64,000 nucleotides of DNA from NCBI RefSeq assembly GCF_016704835.1, contig NZ_JADIZJ010000021.1, forward strand, positions 1 through 64,000, written 5' to 3'. The stretch's first letter is position 1. Every line of letters starts with the position of its first letter. The notes beneath the pieces were generated by a model. It had not been told where the DNA came from. It saw only the letters and a program-made list of their open reading frames with translations, and searched no databases. Made by a program: the position numbers and the translations under genes. This document shows positions 34,481-43,588 of the stretch, piece by piece. The DNA comes from Sphingopyxis sp. (lineage in GTDB: Bacteria > Pseudomonadota > Alphaproteobacteria > Sphingomonadales > Sphingomonadaceae).

Positions 34481-35355
34481 CTATTCGGCCGCTTCCAGCT
34501 TGTCCTGCGTCCGCAGCTCAAAGTCCGACGCATCGTGCCGTTCGCGCAACTGGCTTGCCGGATCGCCGGTCACGCGGTTGACCATCCGCCCGCGTTTCAC
34601 CGCCGGGCGCGTCGCGAGCTGGTCGGTCCAGCGCTGGACGTTCTTATAGTCCTGCACTTGCAGGAATTCGCCCGCGTCATAGACCAGCCCTTTGGCCAGC
34701 GCGCCGTACCACGGCCAAATCGCCATATCGGCGATCGTGTAGTCAGTGCCCGCAATATATTCGCTCTCCGCCAGCCGCCGGTCGAGTACGTCCATCTGGC
34801 GCTTCACTTCCATGGCATAGCGGTTGATCGGATATTCCTGCTTCGTCGGTGCATAGGCGTAAAAATGGCCAAAACCGCCGCCAAGGAAGGGCGCGCTGCC
34901 CATTTGCCACATCAGCCACGACAAGGTCTCGGCGCGCTTCGCGGTCTCGGTCGGCAAGAAGGCGCCGAACTTTTCGGCAAGATGAATCAGGATAGCGCCC
35001 GATTCGAACACGCGAATCGGGTCGCGACCGCTATGGTCGACGAGCACTGGGATCTTGCTGTTCGGATTGGCCGCGACATAGCCGCTGGAGAATTGATCGC
35101 CCTCGCCGATGTTGATCAGCCACGCGTCATATTCGGCCCCGCTAAGGCCCGCTGCGAGCAGTTCCTCCAGCATCACCGTGACTTTCACCCCATGGGGGTG
35201 CCGAGCGAATAGAGCTGGAGCGGATGCTTGCCAATCGGCAGATCCTTGTCGTGCGTCGGCCCCGCGATCGGACGATTGATATTGGCGAAGCGTCCGCCGC
35301 TGTCCTTGTCCCAGGTCCACACTTTTGGCGGCACATATTCGGCTTGATCGCTCAT
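34481..35355 (-). pseudogene. yghU: YghU-type glutathione S-transferase, frameshifted
   Basis: The N-terminal part from ATG 35355 (SDQAEYVPPKVWTWDKDSGG to YSLGTP) and the remainder (VKVTVMLEELLAAGLSGAEY to the end) are both typical YghU, a disulfide-bond reductase-like GST of about 290 aa. They are in different frames. The switch is at 35188-35191, where GGGG on the minus strand would need a fifth G to read GTPMGVKVTVMLEE. Apart from this the protein is complete, so a homopolymer error is a good explanation. Confidence 0.85.
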
Positions 35356-35445
35356 CTCGACACTCCTGGGCTGTTTTTGGGGAGGCTGAATTTCATACTG
35401 ATCGGTATTTAAGAGGTGGAGGTGTCGCCGTCCACCCCTCGCCGC

Positions 35446-36639
35446 TCAAATTATCCTTGCTGCGCGCAAAGCTGCAATCGCTGCGGCACCATAGCCGAGT
35501 TCGGTCAAAATCACGTCGCTATGTTCACCAACTTGCGGAGCGCGGGCCGCCGCCGTCTTCGCGCTGTCTGACAAAATGATCGGCGCTCGAATGACCGGCG
35601 CGCCGCTTGGGATGCCCGGATAGTCGGCGGGCTCGACCAGTCCCATCGCCGCGACCTGCGGCTGCGCCAACGCTTCACCGGCGCGCAGCACCGGCGCGGC
35701 GGGAACGCGCGCTGCGCCTAGCTCGGCGATTGCTTCGGCGCTGCTGCGTTCGCTGCACCAATGCTGCATGATGACGCTCAGTGCTTCGCCATTGTCGCCG
35801 CGCAAGATGTCGCTTGCGTAACGCGGATCGTCGATCAAATCGGACCGCCCGACCAGGTTGGCCCATCGGACAAAAATGCCGCCGCCGACGATCTGGGTGA
35901 CGATCCACCCGTCGCGGGTGCGGAAAATATCGGTCGGACCCGAACTGTAACTGCGATTGCCGATCGGCTGGCGCTCTATGCGGTTGAGCGCATGGTCGAT
36001 CGCTAGCGCGTTCGAAAAGGCAAGCGCGGTGCCGAGCAGCGAACCCGAAACGGATTGCCCTTTCCCTGTTATCTCGCGCTCGCGCAGCGCCAGCATGACG
36101 CCGAACGCGGTGTGCAGAGCGGTGCCGAAATCGACATAATTGACTTGCGCGCGGTATGGCTGGTCGGGCGTCCCGGTCAGGTGCACCGCGCCCGACATCG
36201 CCTGGCCAACCGCATCGAACCCGACATTTTGCGCCAGCGGCCCCTCGCTGCCAAAGGCCGACGCGGTGGCGAGGATGACGCGGGGATTGATCGACGACAG
36301 GCTGGCATAGTCGAGCTCCAGCTTGGCCAGCGCATCGTGCGGCAGGTTGGCGACGACGACATCGGCGGTTTCGACGAGTTGCCGCACGATCTCGCGGCCT
36401 TCGGGGCTCCCCGGTTTCAGCGTCAGGCAACGCTTGCCGCGGTTCATCTGCATGAACATCGCGCCCGATCCATCGTCGGCGACCGGCACCGTATAGCGAT
36501 CGTCATTGCCACCCGGAGCTTCGATGCGGATCACGTCAGCGCCATAATCGCCCAGCAGTGCAGCGCAATAGGGGCCGGCGATATAGCGACCGAAATCGAG
36601 GACTCTAATTCCCTTAAGCGGCACGCCATGCTCTCCCAA
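35446..36639 (-). CDS. CaiB/BaiF-family (class III) CoA transferase
   Basis: 397 aa. The start LKGIRVLDFGRYIAGPYCAA and the segments ADVIRIEAPGG and NRGKRCLTLKP are classic for family III CoA transferases, which move CoA between carboxylic acids through an aspartyl intermediate. The candidate aspartate is in VNYVDFGTALHTAFG. Enzymes of this group act in carnitine, bile acid, aromatic and isoprenoid degradation. The nearby ACAD pair is compatible with an acyl-CoA catabolic role, but there is no shared operon. Confidence 0.85.
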   Translation of the reverse strand: MGEHGVPLKGIRVLDFGRYIAGPYCAALLGDYGADVIRIEAPGGNDDRYTVPVADDGSGAMFMQMNRGKRCLTLKPGSPEGREIVRQLVETADVVVANLPHDALAKLELDYASLSSINPRVILATASAFGSEGPLAQNVGFDAVGQAMSGAVHLTGTPDQPYRAQVNYVDFGTALHTAFGVMLALREREITGKGQSVSGSLLGTALAFSNALAIDHALNRIERQPIGNRSYSSGPTDIFRTRDGWIVTQIVGGGIFVRWANLVGRSDLIDDPRYASDILRGDNGEALSVIMQHWCSERSSAEAIAELGAARVPAAPVLRAGEALAQPQVAAMGLVEPADYPGIPSGAPVIRAPIILSDSAKTAAARAPQVGEHSDVILTELGYGAAAIAALRAARII

Positions 36640-36764
36640 TGCTATTTTTGGTTCGGGCTAGCAGCCGCCCGTCGAGCGTGCCAGCGCCTTCGTCGAAACC
36701 TGTCGCTTGCATGTGCGTTACAGGGTCATATGGTCGGCAGATAATTTCAAACGGGGATAATAAC

Positions 36765-39700
36765 ATGGCGCGCTTTGCTCTCGCCCTTGCGGCGACTTTG
36801 GCTTGTTCGACTTCGGTTTTGGCGCAGCAGGCGGCACCTGCGCCCGCCGCCGATGCCAAGCCCGAAAAATGGGACGTCAACGCGCCGCCCGGGATGACGA
36901 CGCGCAAGATGCCAATCGCGGTTGACGAAGGGAGCTGGATGAATGTCGACGTCGCCCCCGACGGCCGCACGATTGCATTCGACCTGCTCGGCGATATTTA
37001 TACGATGCCGATTGAGGGCGGCACCCCGACACGCATCGCCGAAGGCCTGGCGTTCGAGCACCAGCCGCGCTTTTCGCCCGACGGTAAACGTATCGCTTTT
37101 GTTTCGGACGCAGGCGGCGGCGACAATATCTGGCTGATGAACCGCGACGGCAGCGGCAAGGTGCAGCTGTCGAAAGAGGATTTCCGCTTGCTCAACCAAC
37201 CGAGCTGGAGCCGCGACGGCCAGTTCATCGTCGCCAAGAAGCATTTCACCACCGGCCGTTCGCTCGGCACCGGCGAAGTGTGGATGTACCATGTATCGGG
37301 CGGCGCGGGCGTGCCGCTCGTCAAGAAGCCGAACGAGCGCCACCAGAAGGAGCTCGGCGAACCGATCTTTGCCGCCGACGGCAACAGCGTCTTTTATACG
37401 CGCAACGTCACCCCCGGTCCGATCTTTGAATATGCGCAGGACAGCAATACCGACCTGTTCCACATCGAACGCTATGACCTTCAGGACGGCAAGGTCAGCA
37501 CCGCAGCATCGGGCGCCGGTGGCGCGGTGCGCCCGACCCCGTCGCCAGACGGCAAGCGGCTGGCGTTCGTGCGACGCGAAGGCGCGCAGTCTAAGCTGTA
37601 CGTCAAAGATCTGACCTCGGGCACCGAGCGCAAGCTGTATGACGCGCTCGATCAGGATGTGCAGGAGACCTGGGCGGTCACCGGCGTCTATCCGAACATG
37701 GCGTGGACGCCGGACAGCCGCGACATCGTCTTTTGGGCGGGCGGCAAGCTGCGCCGCGTGAGCGGCGCTGGCGGCGAAGCGCGCATCATCCCGTTCAGCA
37801 TCAGCGATGACCGCGTGATTGTCGACGCCATCCATCCCGCGGTCGAGGTCGCGCCCGACAGCTTCACCACCCAAATGCCGCGCTGGGCCGAAGTTTCGCC
37901 TGACGGGCGCAGCGTCGTGTTCGAAACGCTTGGCAAGCTCTACGTCAAGCCTGCAACCGGCGGCATCGCGCGGCGGCTGACCGCCGCAAAAGACGACGCG
38001 ATCGAAGCCTGGCCGAGCTGGTCGCGCGACGGCAAGTCGCTCGTTTTCGTGCGTTGGACCGATACCGGCCTCGGCGAAATCCATGTCGTGGGTGCGAGTG
38101 GCGGCACCCCGCGCAAGGTGACCAGCGTTCCCGGCCATTACGCCGAGCCGCGCTTTTCGCCCGACGGCAAGACGATTGCGTTCGAACGGCGCGGCAGCGG
38201 CGGGCTGACTTCAGCGCGCTGGAGTGAAGATCCCGGCGTCTATCGCATCGCGGCAACTGGCGGCCCTGCCGAGCGGGTCAGCAGCGACGGCGCCAAACCG
38301 CAGTTCGGCGCCGCGAGCGACCGTATCTTCATGGTCACAGCGGGCGACGGCAAAAGCCAGCTGGTCAGCACCGACCTCGGCGGTCAGGACAAGCGAATCC
38401 ATGCCAATGGCGAACTGGTCAGCGACTATGAAATATCGCCCGACGGCCGTACGCTGGCGTTCCGCCAGAATTACGATGCCTATGTCACGCCGCTGATGCC
38501 CGGCGGCCAGGATGTCGCGCTTGGTACGAAGAGCGGCCCGCTGCCGGTTACCCGGGTCAGCGGCAGTGGGGCCGAATATATCCACTGGTCGGACGGCGGT
38601 CGCCGCCTCCACTGGAGCCGCGGTGCGACGCTGTTCAGCGCCGACCTCGCCAGCCTGTTCACCAACGCGCCTGCGGACGAGAAAGCACCGAAGTTTGTGC
38701 CGCCGACGGATGGCGTTTCGCTCGCGATGACGCATACGGCGTCGAAACGGCGCGGTACTGTTGTCATCACCGGCGCAAAAATCGTCACGATGGCGGGCGC
38801 CGATGGCGGTATCATCGACAATGGCGCTATCGTCATCGAAGGCGATCGCATTACAGCAGTCGGCCCGCTCGCGTCGATCACCATTCCCGCCGGCGCCGTC
38901 ACCGTCGATGCAACCGGCAAGACGATCGTCCCCGGCTTCGTCGATGCCCATGCGCACGGCGGCCACGGCGACGACGAACTGATCCCGCAGCAGAACTGGT
39001 CCGAAATCGTCAATCTGGCGATGGGGACGACGACGAGCCATAATCCGTCGTCGCGCGCCTCGGAAATCTTCGTGTCTTCCGAAATGCAGCGCGCCGGACT
39101 GATTCTGGCGCCGCGTATCTTTTCGACCGGCGAGATCATTTATGGTGCGAAGGCGGCGGGGGTCTATGCCGAGATCAACGGTTATGACGACGCGCTCGCC
39201 CACGTCCGCCGCCTGAAGGCACAGGGCGCGCATAGCGTCAAAAACTACAACCAGCCGCGCCGCGATCAGCGCCAGATGGTGGTCAAGGCGGCGCAGGCGG
39301 AAGGCATGCTGGTCGTGCCCGAAGGGGGCTCGCTCTACACCATGGACGTGTCGCTGATCCAAGACGGCAATTCGACCGTCGAGCACAATATCCCGCTCCA
39401 CACCTTCTACAAGGATCTGGTCCAGCTGTGGGGGCAGACGCAGGTTGATTACACCCCAACTCTCGTCGTCACCTATGGCGGCCCCGCCGGCGATCCTTAT
39501 TGGCGCGCGCACACCAACGTGTGGGAGCATCCGATCCTTACCAAACATATCCCGCCGACCGAGCTCACCGCGAACAACAAGCGCCGGGTGATCGCCCCCG
39601 AAGCCGACTATGTCGACGACGATTCGGCGCGCGAGGCGGGCAAGATCGCTGCCACCGGACGGATGGTGTCGATCGGTGCCCACGGCCAGCAGGCTGGGCT

Positions 39701-40004
39701 AGGCGCGCATTGGGAAATCTGGTCGTTCGTGCGCGGCGGATGGAGCAACATCGACGCGCTGCGCGCCGCGACGATCATGCCCGCGACTTCTCTGGGCTAT
39801 GGTAAGGATGTCGGGTCGCTCGAGGCGGGCAAGCTCGCCGACCTGCTGATTCTCGATGCCGACCCAACGCAGGACATCCGCAACACCGAACGCATCCACA
39901 GCGTCATGCTTGGCGGGCGGCTTTACGATCCGCTGACGATGAACGAGGTGGCGACAGGCAATCGCAAGCGCGCGGCCTATTGGTGGGAAGCGGAAAAGCC
40001 GTAA
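36765..40004 (+). CDS. Secreted TolB-like/amidohydrolase two-domain protein
   Basis: About 1,079 aa. ATG 36765 follows GGGGAT and starts a signal peptide (FALALAATLACSTSVLAQ). The first 600 residues hold WD40-like PD40 beta-propeller repeats (HQPRFSPDGKRIAFVSDAGG, AEPRFSPDGKTIAFERRGSG and others). The C-terminal 400 residues form a metal-dependent amidohydrolase: GFVDAHAHGGHGDDEL with the HxH motif, VEHNIPLH and SIGAHGQQAG, ending with DLLILDADPTQDIRNTERIH. Family members are annotated as periplasmic or extracellular amidohydrolases, possibly peptidases. Substrate unknown. Confidence 0.88.
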   Translation: MARFALALAATLACSTSVLAQQAAPAPAADAKPEKWDVNAPPGMTTRKMPIAVDEGSWMNVDVAPDGRTIAFDLLGDIYTMPIEGGTPTRIAEGLAFEHQPRFSPDGKRIAFVSDAGGGDNIWLMNRDGSGKVQLSKEDFRLLNQPSWSRDGQFIVAKKHFTTGRSLGTGEVWMYHVSGGAGVPLVKKPNERHQKELGEPIFAADGNSVFYTRNVTPGPIFEYAQDSNTDLFHIERYDLQDGKVSTAASGAGGAVRPTPSPDGKRLAFVRREGAQSKLYVKDLTSGTERKLYDALDQDVQETWAVTGVYPNMAWTPDSRDIVFWAGGKLRRVSGAGGEARIIPFSISDDRVIVDAIHPAVEVAPDSFTTQMPRWAEVSPDGRSVVFETLGKLYVKPATGGIARRLTAAKDDAIEAWPSWSRDGKSLVFVRWTDTGLGEIHVVGASGGTPRKVTSVPGHYAEPRFSPDGKTIAFERRGSGGLTSARWSEDPGVYRIAATGGPAERVSSDGAKPQFGAASDRIFMVTAGDGKSQLVSTDLGGQDKRIHANGELVSDYEISPDGRTLAFRQNYDAYVTPLMPGGQDVALGTKSGPLPVTRVSGSGAEYIHWSDGGRRLHWSRGATLFSADLASLFTNAPADEKAPKFVPPTDGVSLAMTHTASKRRGTVVITGAKIVTMAGADGGIIDNGAIVIEGDRITAVGPLASITIPAGAVTVDATGKTIVPGFVDAHAHGGHGDDELIPQQNWSEIVNLAMGTTTSHNPSSRASEIFVSSEMQRAGLILAPRIFSTGEIIYGAKAAGVYAEINGYDDALAHVRRLKAQGAHSVKNYNQPRRDQRQMVVKAAQAEGMLVVPEGGSLYTMDVSLIQDGNSTVEHNIPLHTFYKDLVQLWGQTQVDYTPTLVVTYGGPAGDPYWRAHTNVWEHPILTKHIPPTELTANNKRRVIAPEADYVDDDSAREAGKIAATGRMVSIGAHGQQAGLGAHWEIWSFVRGGWSNIDALRAATIMPATSLGYGKDVGSLEAGKLADLLILDADPTQDIRNTERIHSVMLGGRLYDPLTMNEVATGNRKRAAYWWEAEKP

Positions 40005-40085
40005 TCTGAAGCGTGGTTCGTCGCTTTTGTGACTAGAGGGTTGCAAGCGCGACGGACCGCCGCTAGGGGCGTCACCTCTCAGCGA

Positions 40086-40175
40086 GGAGAGTTGGCTGAG
40101 TGGTCGAAAGCGTCGCACTCGAAATGCGAAGTGCCGGCAACGGTACCGAGGGTTCGAATCCCTCACTCTCCTCCA
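40086..40175 (+). tRNA. tRNA-Ser (anticodon CGA)
   Basis: The 90-nt gene folds as a class II tRNA: the 5' strand GGAGAGT pairs with ACTCTCC, a T follows as discriminator and CCA is encoded. The anticodon stem TCGCA/TGCGA encloses the loop CTCGAAA, so the anticodon is CGA and reads UCG. A long variable arm (AGTGCCGGCAACGGTACC) and the T arm GAGGGTTCGAATCCCTC are present. Confidence 0.95.
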
Positions 40176-40240
40176 TTTTTTCTGATTTGACCACCAGCGG
40201 GCAGCCGCCCCGGTACGACCGCCGGGACGGCTGACAAGCG

Positions 40241-40876
40241 CTAGATACTGATGCCGGGCAGCGACGGCCCCGTCAGTGACGCGACGATCGCGCCGACGAT
40301 CAAGAACAGCACGATCGCGACGATGATCACGACAACGGTGTAGCCCAGTGCTTTGTCCTGCGGCACTTTCATCAGGATCGGCAGCCCAAGATAGAGCAGA
40401 TAGAGGCCGTAAAGGCCGAGCAGACCCAGGACGGCGAGCGCCGGGATCAGGCCGAATATTCCCGCGAGCCAGCCTGCCGTTGCGGAATAGGCCGCGACCT
40501 TCAGCGCCTGAACCTGGTTCTTCTGCCCGCCGAAATTCGGCGCCAGCCCGTCGATTACCAAGGCAAGGGCAAAGGTTGTCGCCAGCGCCAGCCCATAAGA
40601 CAATATCGCCGAAACCAAGGCGGGGCCGATCGGCGGGTGAAAACTGATGCCAAATGCGCCGTAACCGAAAACCTGTCCGCCGATGAACTGGGCGATCGGT
40701 CCGATCGCGGCCAGTATCAGCACATAAGGCATATAAATCGACTGTGTGGTCGCGGGTTCAGCGTCGATTGCGACCCACGTCTCTTTTGGTTTGAGGATGA
40801 TGTTTTTGGCCCGCTCGATGATGCCCGATGCGGGGCTTTGCGGCGGCGTCGGGTTGCCTGTCGGTATGTCGTTCAT
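40241..40876 (-). CDS. Yip1-family membrane protein
   Basis: 211 aa from ATG 40876, which is preceded by GGAAAGG; the frame is open further upstream but without hallmarks. After a short cytoplasmic start (RAKNIILKPKETWVAIDAEP, the typical Yip1 entry) come five hydrophobic spans (ILAAIGPIAQFIGGQVFGYG, ALVSAILSYGLALATTFALA, YSATAGWLAGIFGLIPALAV, LLGLYGLYLLYLGLPIL, VVVIIVAIVLFLIVGAIVAS). The function of bacterial Yip1 proteins is not settled. Confidence 0.8.
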   Translation of the reverse strand: MNDIPTGNPTPPQSPASGIIERAKNIILKPKETWVAIDAEPATTQSIYMPYVLILAAIGPIAQFIGGQVFGYGAFGISFHPPIGPALVSAILSYGLALATTFALALVIDGLAPNFGGQKNQVQALKVAAYSATAGWLAGIFGLIPALAVLGLLGLYGLYLLYLGLPILMKVPQDKALGYTVVVIIVAIVLFLIVGAIVASLTGPSLPGISI

Positions 40877-41064
40877 GCTATGCCTTTCCCTGTTGCAATC
40901 AACACGGCCCGCAATCCAGCCCGGTACAACCGGTGGCCGAGCAGTCAGCTTAGCACGGCCTGCGCCAACCTTTGTAACGCGCATCACAGCCGGGATTCGG
41001 CCCACCGGCGGGCAGCCGAGTGTAACAGGGTTGAAACAGCAGGGAATAGCCATAGATTGGGGGG

Positions 41065-41439
41065 ATGATTTCCAAATCCACCTCCGGGCGTGCTGCGGCC
41101 GTCACCGCACCGCTGATCGGCGCCGCCAGCTTCGCGCCCGGCGACATCGTGCGCCACCGCATGTTCGATTTTCGCGGCGTCGTGTTCGACATCGACCCGG
41201 TCTTTGCCAACAGTGACGAATGGTATGAAGCGATCCCGGAGGAAATTCGTCCGGCCAAAGCGCAGCCATATTACCACCTGCTCGCCGAAAACGGCGATTC
41301 ATCCTATATCGCTTACGTCAGCCAGCAGAACCTGGTGCCCGACGCCGAAAGCGGGCCGATCGACCATCCGCAGATCGAAGCGATGTTCGAAGGATTGGAC
41401 GACGGTCGCTACCGCGTCCGCGCCATCCATCGGCACTGA
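41065..41439 (+). CDS. hspQ: Heat shock protein HspQ
   Basis: 124 aa, YccV-like fold. SFAPGDIVRHRMFDFRGVVF, the D-P-VF-NSDEWYEAIPEE stretch and PYYHLLAENGDSSYIAYVSQ are the family hallmarks. HspQ is a heat-inducible factor that adjusts Lon protease specificity. The gene stands alone between the Yip1 and ABC permease genes. Confidence 0.92.
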   Translation: MISKSTSGRAAAVTAPLIGAASFAPGDIVRHRMFDFRGVVFDIDPVFANSDEWYEAIPEEIRPAKAQPYYHLLAENGDSSYIAYVSQQNLVPDAESGPIDHPQIEAMFEGLDDGRYRVRAIHRH

Positions 41440-41449
41440 CTGGGCGCGG

Positions 41450-42322
41450 TCAGGCTTTCAGCTTCCAGCCCGACGCCAGCAGGCGATACGTCAGCAGCCC
41501 CAGCACGATATTAACGCCGACAAGCACCAGTATCGCGGTCAGCACCGGATGGGAAATCGTTGAATCCACCGTACCAATGAAGCCGTAGCGAAAGCCCATG
41601 ATCGCATAATAGACGGGATTGCCGTGTGCGACGGTCTGGAACCATGGCGCCAGCCGATCGACCGAGTAGAATGTCCCAGAGAGTAGGGCGAGTGGTGTGA
41701 CGACGAAGTTGGTCACCGCCGCCGCATGGTCGAACTTCTCCGCCCAGACCGACGTGATCAGGCCCAGAAAGCCGAGCATCGAGGCGCCCAGCACGCCGAA
41801 CACAGCGACAGCCCACAGATGATCGGGCATCACGCTGACCCCCGGCCACAGCGACATCGCCAGCAACAAGGCTAGCCCGACCAGGATCGCGCGCGTGATC
41901 GCGGCGCCGACCAGCGCAATGATCAACTCGCCGACGGCCAGCGGCGGCATCAGGTAATCGACGATCGTCCCCTGGATCTTGCCGACAAGCAGCGAAAAGC
42001 TGGCATTGGCAAAGCTGTTCTGCAGCATCGCCATCATGATCAGCCCCGGCGCGATGAAATCGGCAAAGGGAACCCCGATGACTTCGCGCCCCGCGCCGCC
42101 CAGCGCGACGGTGAAAATGACGAGGAACAGGAGGGTGGTGATCGCGGGCGCCCAGATAGTTTGCAGCTGCACCTTGAAAAACCGCCGCACCTCCTTGACA
42201 TATAGCGCCTGCATCCCGGGCACGTTGAGCGTCCGGATGTGCGGCACTCCCGGTTCGGCAAAGGGCGGGGTTGCCGCGAATTTGCTCGAGTCGGGTCGCG
42301 AAATTTGGGGCTGGTCGTTCAT
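41450..42322 (-). CDS. ABC-2 type transporter permease
   Basis: 290 aa with six predicted membrane spans. The first is preceded by an amphipathic helix (PGMQALYVKEVRRFFKVQLQ); PAITTLLFLVIFTVALGG and the motif-like MPPLAVGELIIALVGAAITR follow. This is the NodJ/DrrB-type layout. The ATP-binding subunit is not within the neighbouring genes, which is unusual; it may be elsewhere. Exported substrate unknown. ATG 42322 is used; the frame is open further upstream without family sequence. Confidence 0.88.
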   Translation of the reverse strand: MNDQPQISRPDSSKFAATPPFAEPGVPHIRTLNVPGMQALYVKEVRRFFKVQLQTIWAPAITTLLFLVIFTVALGGAGREVIGVPFADFIAPGLIMMAMLQNSFANASFSLLVGKIQGTIVDYLMPPLAVGELIIALVGAAITRAILVGLALLLAMSLWPGVSVMPDHLWAVAVFGVLGASMLGFLGLITSVWAEKFDHAAAVTNFVVTPLALLSGTFYSVDRLAPWFQTVAHGNPVYYAIMGFRYGFIGTVDSTISHPVLTAILVLVGVNIVLGLLTYRLLASGWKLKA

Positions 42323-42440
42323 GGCGTTCTCGCCTATCGCCTCCCCGATCTTACCGCAAGCTGGGCAGTGGCGCCGGTCCGCAAGGATCGTATCGATAAC
42401 CGCGACATAGCCCGCGGCGTGGAATGATAAGGAATAGATT

Positions 42441-43136
42441 ATGTCTTGGACCGATGAGCGCATCGAAAGCTTGCGCACAATGTGGGAAAAAGGGCTGACT
42501 GCCAGCCAGATCGCCGAGGAACTCGGCGGCGTCAGCCGCAATGCCGTGATTGGCAAGGCGCATCGCCTGGGCCTGAAATCGCGCCCCTCGCCCGTCAAGG
42601 CGACCGACAAGGTCAAGCCAGTCAAGGCTGCAGCCCCTGTTGCGGCAAAGCCGTTCGTCCCCGCGGCCGCCCCGCGCGCTGCTGCGCCAGTCGCACCGCG
42701 TCCGGTCGCCGCCACGCCGCCTAAGTCTGAAGCGCGCCCGACGGTCGACACCCCTACTGCCGATGGTTCGGTCGGTGAACAAATTCCAAAGGCCGATCAG
42801 CCGCGCATCGTCTCGATTGGGCCAGGTGGTTTTATCCGTCAGGGCCCGGGCGACCAGCAGGCGCCAATCCCGCCCGCGCCGCCGCGCCGTCTCGTGCCCG
42901 CCAAGCCGAGCCCCGAGATCGCCGACAAGACGACGCTGCTCGACCTCAACGACCGCATCTGCCGCTGGCCGATGGGGCATCCTGGCGAGCCCGACTTCCA
43001 TTTCTGCGGTCAGGCCGTCAATCCCGGCTTCCCCTATTGTGTCGAACATTGCGGTCGCGCCTATCAGGCCCAGCTGCCGCGCGGCACGCGCCGCCCGCCC
43101 CCGCCCCCGCCGTTCGGTGGCCCGCGCGTCCGGTGA
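42441..43136 (+). CDS. gcrA: GcrA cell-cycle regulator
   Basis: 231 aa. The N-terminal HTH domain (SWTDERIESLRTMWEKGLTA, then QIAEELGGVSRNAVIGKAHR) binds methylated GANTC sites with RNA polymerase. A Pro/Ala-rich linker follows, then the conserved tail RICRWPMGHPGEPDFHFCGQ and YCVEHCGRAYQ, which holds the cysteine/histidine cluster. It is part of the DnaA-GcrA-CtrA circuit of alphaproteobacteria. Its stop overlaps the next GTG start. Confidence 0.93.
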   Translation: MSWTDERIESLRTMWEKGLTASQIAEELGGVSRNAVIGKAHRLGLKSRPSPVKATDKVKPVKAAAPVAAKPFVPAAAPRAAAPVAPRPVAATPPKSEARPTVDTPTADGSVGEQIPKADQPRIVSIGPGGFIRQGPGDQQAPIPPAPPRRLVPAKPSPEIADKTTLLDLNDRICRWPMGHPGEPDFHFCGQAVNPGFPYCVEHCGRAYQAQLPRGTRRPPPPPPFGGPRVR

Positions 43137-43531
43137 AGCCCTTCGGGCAGGAGTTTGAATTCGCGCGTGCGCTCGGTCTGCAAATGATCGAGCGCGGCGA
43201 CGGACGATGCATCATGGCGATCGATATCGACCGCAAGCGTCATTTCAGCCCGCAAGGCGCCGCACACGGCGGCGTCGCCTATTCACTCGCCGACACCGCG
43301 ATGGGCGGCGCGCTGACCAGCCTGCTCGATGCCGACCAATGGTGCGCGACACTGGAAATCAAAATCAACTATCACGTCCGCGTCGGCGAAGGCCGACTGA
43401 CCTGCGAGGCAGCGGTGCTGCACCGCGGCAAGCGCGTCGCCAATATCGACGCCAGGCTTCATCAGAGTGGCCGCTTGGTCGGCAGCGCCAACGGCAATTT
43501 CGCCATTTTCGCGGCGCCAACCATCACATAA
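43133..43531 (+). CDS. PaaI-type hotdog-fold thioesterase
   Basis: 132 aa, starting with GTG that overlaps the gcrA stop (GTGA). The hotdog signature is HFSPQGAAHGGVAYSLADTA, with the HGG loop. LEIKINYHVRVGEGRLTCEA and GKRVANIDARLHQSGRLVGS are the other conserved strands. It probably hydrolyses an acyl- or phenylacetyl-CoA thioester in the cytoplasm. It likely forms an operon with gcrA, although no functional link is known to me. Confidence 0.85.
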   Translation: MKPFGQEFEFARALGLQMIERGDGRCIMAIDIDRKRHFSPQGAAHGGVAYSLADTAMGGALTSLLDADQWCATLEIKINYHVRVGEGRLTCEAAVLHRGKRVANIDARLHQSGRLVGSANGNFAIFAAPTIT

Positions 43532-43535
43532 GCGA

Positions 43536-43565
43536 AAGGCGCCGGATCTCGCGATCCGACGCCTT
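43536..43565. terminator. Bidirectional terminator between the thioesterase and the porin-like gene
   Basis: A 13-bp stem with one mismatch (AAGGCGCCGGATC, loop TCGC, GATCCGACGCCTT) lies between the two convergent genes. Confidence 0.7.
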
Positions 43566-43588
43566 CCAATTTCTGCTTTTACAAGCGT

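Noticed and set aside
36747..38138. 463-codon open frame opposite the first half of the same gene
   Set aside because: Same reason; it also runs past the real start and lacks a ribosome site.
38211..39683. 490-codon open frame opposite the amidohydrolase gene
   Set aside because: It is antisense to a protein with clear propeller repeats and HxH motif; composition is skewed and no domain is seen.
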